Shown here: piece by piece, positions 58,277 through 64,000 of the stretch
How positions within the stretch are numbered: the stretch's first letter is position 1
Layout: the number at the start of each line of letters is the position of its first letter
Origin: Hermatobates lingyangjiaoensis
Taxonomy: Eukaryota; Arthropoda; Insecta; Hemiptera; Hermatobatidae
NCBI GenBank assembly: GCA_026182355.1
Contig: JAPFBL010001928.1
Location: forward strand, 6,589,501-6,653,500
Length of the DNA: 64,000 nt
Reading direction: 5' to 3'
Position numbers and translations under genes: made by a program
Notes under the pieces: generated by a model
Databases searched by the model: none
Told to the model about the DNA's origin: nothing
Seen by the model: the letters and a program-made list of their open reading frames with translations, nothing else

Positions 58277-58484
58277 AATATCTATAGTTCTGATACTTTA
58301 ATCAGGATCTAAAGATCAGACTAAAGTTGACAACTGAAACAATTACTGTTCCTCTATTTTAACATACATTGTATTCTCTTGTATTCTTCATGCATTCTAT
58401 AGATTATTTGAATCTGTATATTAAATTGATAAAATTTACTACAAAAAAGAGCTAAAAATAGAGCCTTGTACTAACAGATATTTA

Positions 58485-58490
58485 AATAAA
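58485..58490 (+). terminator. Poly(A) signal AATAAA of the DCST1-like gene
   Basis: A canonical AATAAA about 210 bp after the stop codon, in AT-rich sequence with no further open frame. It gives a 3' UTR of roughly 230 bp. Confidence 0.55.
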
Positions 58491-58942
58491 TGTAAATAAT
58501 TCTGTACTATATTATAAACACTTTTTCTTCTAAGTATAGTTTACAATACTTATGGCTATATAATTTCAACATTTTGAGAGTTACAAATCTAGGTTTAACT
58601 CAAGTAATTCATTAGAAAAATAGCAGTCCTTTGTTAATATAATTGTAGGATTCACATAAAATTGCATAGCTGTATTACTATCACAGATAATACATAAATT
58701 AAATATCAATTATAATCAGTTATTTCTAATAATATAATTTCGGACTTGGATTTTAAGTTCTTTTTTCAATTCAAATTTTTACTATGGAATCGATTCCTGT
58801 TCAACCTGTTTTTTCAAATGCTCAAATCAAATATGTAGAACTTCGGTTTCTCTTAATTTTTTCTATAAAATATAATTCATAACAAGGTAACATATACAAG
58901 AAAATATCATTTTGTTTTCCTCATTCTACTTGAGTTAAAGCG

Positions 58943-59160
58943 GAGAAGGGCTAACTACGGACCGTGGGCCAAATCCGGCCCGCTAGTTCTGCTTGGCTTT
59001 TAGCTCATAAACGGGACCTAAATTTTTAAAATGATATTTTTTCTGTTTTTTACCTTTTTTGAATAAATGAAAAGCCAAGTATACGTTAAACAGCCTTGAT
59101 TGTGTTTTTGCATAACTAAAATGCCATCTTATTCGTGAAAAATTTAAACAATAAACAATG
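58943..59160 (+). mobile_element. Possible hAT-derived repeat
   Basis: CTACGGACCGTGGGCCAAAT, CCGGCCCGC resembles the left end of hAT short elements. No right end or target duplication was found. Confidence 0.35.
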
Positions 59161-59740
59161 TTAATAGTTTAAGAGGTTTCCTTCTTCTTTTCACTTAGTT
59201 AAAGTGGTTGAAGCATCCTGAAAGCACTAAAATTAGTGTATATTGGTAATTTGAAAGTATCTATGAGATCATGTGACAAAATGTGGAAACTTTTCAAAAG
59301 TTTATGAACACTCTCAGAGCCTTAGCCAAGGTTAAAACGACGAGTTGATCAAATCACTAGGAAAGGAGGATGCTGTCATTAAGCTCGCCGAAAGTATAGT
59401 TTGCAGAGTAAAATATCACATTAGGCATTGTGAAATGGAATGCAGGCTTTGAGAATAGTAGTCAGGATACTTAACCAAACAATAATGCTAAGTCATGTTT
59501 AAAACTGGAAATAAAAACGAAAAAAGTAAATATGCGAAATCAGTATGAATAATTCTATCAAATCAATGAAAAGGATATTAGGTGCATGATTTCAGAACAT
59601 CAACAGTGAATGGTTCAAAAACCTCAAAACTAGAGTTCATAATAATGCTATCAAAAGTAATTGTAGTGGAATAAAATTAAAACACCAATAATATTGTGCT
59701 GTTTTAAAAATCAGAGGATGTTTCTCCTTTATTGTTTTAG

Positions 59741-60105
59741 TAGCTTCAAAAATAATGCCAAAATATCAAGACTCTAGAATTATTAGTTTAAGAGACAAAA
59801 AATGTAGTTTAAAAACAGGTTTTTGGCTAAAAAAGTCACTTTCCCATCATGCATAATTGCTCCAAAATAAGGCACATCTACACTTTGAGGCCCATTTTTG
59901 TGCAAAATATTAATTTGATTCATCGAAGATTCTGGACCGTGTAGCGTGTCCACAAACTAGATACATATTCACCCACCCACATACACACAGAAATCAACGA
60001 AAAAACTTCATAAAGCGACTTCTGGGACCTCAAAACATGTAATTCCGTCAAAATCTCGAGATCGATTTTTTTCACGATCGCTATAGTTTACTTATAGTAA
60101 AATAA
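59741..60105 (+). mobile_element. Partial inverted-terminus transposon, plus strand
   Basis: Diverged copy of the last 350 bp of 24227-25827, ending CTATAGTTTACTTATAGTAAAAT. More mutated than the copies at 1 and 24227, so older. Confidence 0.78.
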
Positions 60106-60796
60106 AAATAATAAACAAGTAAGGATTTTTAAGGGAAAATTCAACAACTAAAAGTATTTATTTAGAATAATCCCGCGAGTTCATAAAATGTGTGATAAAA
60201 TATTGAAACAAAACTACCATAAACAGAAGAACTTATTCAGAAAAATACCATGTTTAGAAGAGAAAATCTGAAAAGACGTAGTCTATTAGAAATTTAATAT
60301 TTACATTTCAAATTCTTTTGAATTCCATTAAGAAGTTTAAAAGAGTACACATAACTTGCAAAGGGATGATTTTTTTTGGCATAGGAGTAAATTAATATGA
60401 AAACCCTAAGAATTATTATGGTAGGGATTTTTTTACGAACCCAAAAGGAAAAATAGTTTTACATCACTCAAGGAATACTAGGAGGTAAGCACAAGTTTTG
60501 TGGTATATTATTATTTTATTTGTCTTTAATTAATCACTTCAATTATTTAAATTACAAAAAAAATGTGTACTGCTTTGCAAAACCCAGTAATAAAAAAACT
60601 TAATGTAAATAAATAATTAAACACAGCCAAATTTAAAAATTGTTCCAAGCATTTAAAACTACAAATTGTTCAAACTAAAAAAAAAAAAAAAAAAAATACA
60701 GAACAATTTTTAACAAAATCATTAAAATATATTCATACTTTATATCACAACCATGTGGTAAAATTACAAAAGTGGCGTGAGCAAAGAGGAACATGT

Positions 60797-60802
60797 TTTA
60801 TT
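60797..60802 (-). terminator. Possible poly(A) signal, minus strand
   Basis: AATAAA on the minus strand, 62 bp beyond the stop of the possible exon 60864-60976. Confidence 0.35.
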
Positions 60803-60863
60803 TATATATAGCAGTCGGCTCGGAGAAAAAGACGAAATATTTGAAACTACATATAGGCAGGAA

Positions 60864-60976
60864 TTAAAGTGTTTCCGTGGCTAGCTTCCTGTAAAGATTA
60901 GTGGGAGATTGTTTGTACCAGTACAGCGAGGCAGATGCAAGTAACAGAAACACCACAAGAGTAGAAGTCACCATGG
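60864..60976 (-). CDS. Possible terminal exon of a minus-strand gene
   Basis: Minus strand: acceptor TTTTACAG, then CC and MVTSTLVVFLLLASASLYWY, KQSPTNLYRKLATETL and a stop. It would be one hydrophobic segment of about 17 residues with a short polar tail, like a C-terminal membrane anchor. An AATAAA follows. GC content is raised against the flanks. No family recognised and no upstream exon found. Confidence 0.4.
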
Positions 60977-61064
60977 CTGTAAAACATTTAGTAGTTCAAT
61001 ACATGCATATTGTTGGTGCCACAGAGGTTAGTAAATAAGATATTATTATTATTATTATTATTAA

Positions 61065-61540
61065 CCGTCATACCTCGTCTATCGCTGGTGAAGTCGCCCG
61101 ACCGGTTTCAGCAATGGCTGCATCATCAATGGGACTAACGTTACCTTCCAAAAATTTTGCTAACCATTTAAAAAAACACGGGACATGAAAAATTAATGGA
61201 CTTAATTAAAATAGAACAAAAAGAGATTAAATGTAATAGAAGAAATGGAAATATATAAAGACAGAAATACTGATAACCTAATAAACGAACAAATCAAGCA
61301 CCAGACAGACATAATATTTAAACCAATAAAAAACATGAAAAGACGACTTAAATTGTAAAAGAGAAAAAACAGATTAAAAAAATAAAATAAAACTATTAGG
61401 TAGGAAATTTAGGCATATGTTGGCACCATTGAGTTAAAATAGGTATTTATATCTGCGAATTTGGAAGGTAACGTTAGTCCCATTGATGATGCAGCCATTG
61501 CGAAACCGGTCGGGCGACTTTCATATTGTTGTTTGATCAT
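61065..61540 (+). mobile_element. Foldback element, ACCGGT family
   Basis: Arms 61065-61160 and 61465-61525 are exact complements over CGCCCGACCGGTTTC, AATGGCTGCATCATCAATGG and GACTAACGTTACCTTCC. They enclose about 300 bp of A-rich DNA. Right arm: CCC, TTGATGA, GCA/TGC hairpin, GAA (61502-61504), ACCGGT, C, GGG. The core is slightly off (C to T). Confidence 0.72.
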
Positions 61541-61544
61541 TGAA

Positions 61545-61950
61545 TCAAAATCATTTTGATCCAAAATTATTTTTTTTTTTTTATATTTTTGATGTTTTCA
61601 CGAATACATTCGTACAGTAGCATAGGACAAAGTTTAACTTAAGTTAACCTATGGTAGAAGGTAATTCATCATATCCGTATCTAATTTTTGTATATGTAGA
61701 CATATTGATTGACTATCATAGGATATTCAGTTGATCAATCAACCTCCTTTGGACAGCCCTATATTATTGGACCCTCAAGAGAATTCTGGTTGACCCCCAG
61801 GGCTGGTCAATATCAACTACTTTTAGTATTCCTAGTCTATAGCATCGATTTGCACTATCCTTGAGGACATAACCAATATAAAGTAGATAGCTGCTTCAAA
61901 GAATACCAATTCAATGATACATATTCTCGACGATATCGTTTATGATGACA
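61545..61950 (+). other. Intergenic stretch without recognised features
   Basis: AT-rich; nothing supported. Confidence 0.4.
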
Positions 61951-61957
61951 TGGATAA

Positions 61958-62090
61958 ATGAGAACCACTATCAATGCAATACTATTAACAAGAACACCAT
62001 GTGAAGAGGAAAAGCGATTTTCAACCACACAGCTAAAAACAATCAATGGCCAACAAATTACAGAGAAGAAGTATCCAAACATCCAGTATT
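61958..62090 (+). pseudogene. Possible hAT transposase dimerisation-domain remnant
   Basis: Frame MRTTINAILLTRTPCEEEKR then FSTTQLKTINGQQITEKKYP. The CE.E..FS....KTI pattern resembles the ERSFS.LKRIKTYLR box of hAT-type transposase C-termini. Short and isolated; chance similarity is possible. Confidence 0.35.
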
Positions 62091-62159
62091 GTTTGGGTAT
62101 TATTCTCAACCTGTGGTATAATATATCAATATCACATTGCTTTTTATGAGGAAAACAAT

Positions 62160-64000
62160 ATCACTTCATAGTTAAGTGACAAATTGACTAACAATATGTT
62201 TCCACTGTTCATGCAGTTCTGAAAAGACAAAATAATCAGAAAATAATGGACAAATTTCAACAAAAAAAAATTAAAAATAGTCTATTAAACCTTAATTAAT
62301 ACTTAATTTAACGTCTGTTTCGTTGTACGAATAAGATTCAGGTGCCAAATATAATAATTAAGTTAGGTTCCATTGTATTTCATATGCTTATAAAAAGTAT
62401 ATATTCAGAAATAGAAGATTATTATAAGACATTTGCAAATAAATATAAAAACAATATTCCTTGATACCTTAGTGCTGTAAATTAGAATCTACTCAAGAAT
62501 TTCTGCACATAATGTTCAGAAATCTGTTTAATTTAGGCTGTAATTTTGAAATGTTAGGAAAAATTGTGACAGAATGTTATAAAAAGAACGTAAAATACAG
62601 GAATAAATACTCTTTGAAGAAATAGTTCTCTTTATATTATTACAGGAGAAAAAAAAATCCAAAAGGGAATTTCCTCTTCAAAAGTTTAACAGACTATTTT
62701 TAATTTGATAAAGTTTAATGTCCCAAGTAAATTTTATCCCTCTAAAAGTCCTGAAAACATAAGGTATTTAAGACATATGTAATTTTTATAATATCACAGG
62801 AATATTCAATGGTTTCATAAAAAAATTTCGTTAATCTCAGTTGCTTTGATTGAATTTGGAGTTCACTGAAAGTTAGGGTTAAATATCTGCCTTGGCCAAT
62901 AAAGAGTTCACAGACCAAAGTTACTGCAAATTTGCTACAAAACAAACTCATTTTAATGAACACTCATTTCAAGTTTTTTATCGCACAACAATAAAATATA
63001 ATTAATTCGAAAAGTTCATATGTGTTTAAAGTAAATGAGTATATTTAAATATTTTTTTACTTGACTTTCTAAATATTTGTTACAAAACAACTGAAAATCT
63101 AAAGTGAATTTCTATATTAACCTTCTACCTTCTTAAATCGACTATACTTAATTATAACATTTTCCCTTTAGCCTTGAAGAGTGAAATTTTTTACTTTCTT
63201 TTCTAATTACAGATTTTAAGTTAAAAATCAGTTATTACAATAAACTTTTAATACGCTATTTTTGAATCTAAATACGGATAACAATAGAATATTTAAATAA
63301 ATTTCAAAAAAAATAATTGCAGATGAAAAATACATTTTCCCTTTAAATTCTTAAGTCGACTTTGGTCGAATTTATTATCAGAGTCGAATTAACACATATA
63401 ATTCGACTTTAGTTACCAGAGTATTCTTTTCTTATAATAATACACTGAGCTGGGAAAGAAAACATATTTTTCATCAAAATACTAAAAAATAACAAAACTA
63501 ATATTTACATTTGAAAAAAAATTCCTTTTATAATATCCTTCTTAATGATTATGATGCGCATATTTTCAACAATGCGACTTTTTTTTTATAATGTTTTAGT
63601 GAATGGTGGTCTTCGAGCATGGGACATTTGGGGTTGATTTGGGCAATTCTTACAGCAATACGATGGTTTGGTTTCGTTTGCAAGCACCTTTTCCCTTTAG
63701 TCTACATTTTTTTATTAAACTGAACCAGAGTCGACTTAGGAGATAAATAGGAAAAATGTTGCAATCGACTATAGTCGATTAAAGAGACCACAGGAAAGTA
63801 AACATTTTCATTCTACGAGGCGAAAGGGTTAATGGAACACAAAAATACATATGTTAAGTTGAAAATACCGCGGAATAATGCTAAGTGAATTTACGTAATT
63901 AACGTTAATTAGATCTTTTTTTTTGGAAGCTTCAATTAAGGAATAGATGAAAGGAAAGGAGATATAAGGTGATTAGAGGAATCTGGTCTAATTCAGTCTG
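62160..64000 (+). other. Intergenic tail of the window
   Basis: AT-rich DNA with several TCGACT/AGTCGA and TTCCCTTTA motifs (63130-63790) but no repeat ends, exons or structured RNA that can be supported. Confidence 0.4.

Noticed and set aside
62742..62963. 73-codon minus-strand frame as an exon of the 60864 gene
   Set aside because: No splice sites in phase and composition like the intergenic background.

Overview
The window is animal nuclear DNA and is AT-rich. Evidence: GT..AG introns, TA/CATA/GA microsatellites, tRNA-derived SINEs, remnants of non-LTR retrotransposons, hAT elements, Helitron/Pif1-like helicase and palindromic elements, and a DC-STAMP/RING membrane protein of the DCST1 / Drosophila sneaky / C. 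elegans SPE-42 type. The species cannot be told from the sequence; an invertebrate is likely.

One gene dominates. A plus-strand DCST1/sneaky-like gene runs from an ATG at 3999 to a stop at 58274-58276 in 16 coding exons whose splice phases all close. Exons 1-12 encode the multipass DC-STAMP-like part, exon 13 a complete C4C4 RING finger, and exons 14-15 an acidic linker. Exon 16 (44471-58276, 13.8 kb) is a huge, charged, mostly repetitive tail: about 60 units of 59, 63 and 64 residues in three successive blocks. The frame breaks several times between about 50.18 and 55.3 kb, yet the first and last parts of the exon share one frame, so the breaks look more like assembly indels in repeats than gene death. 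If intact, the protein would be about 5,530 residues; an ordinary DCST1 is about 700.

The introns are full of mobile DNA: three non-autonomous hAT elements with 8-bp target duplications, a nested SINE/LINE insertion, a 1.6-kb inverted-terminus transposon with partial copies elsewhere, two minisatellites (78 bp and 33 bp units), and many foldback elements. The foldback families share one small pattern: stem I, then CTGANGA, a hairpin, GAA, a short self-complementary A...T word (ACGT, ACGCGT, AGATCT, ATAT, AATT, ACCGGT or AGGCCT), one non-G base, and the other half of stem I. This is the layout of a minimal type I hammerhead ribozyme with a stem III that can close between two copies, as described for Penelope-like elements. 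Many copies sit inside or beside TA or CATA tracts.

Downstream of the gene (58.3-64 kb) there is little: a poly(A) signal, a hAT-like piece, a partial inverted-terminus element, one possible terminal exon of a minus-strand gene (60864-60976), a 470-bp foldback and a possible hAT transposase remnant.
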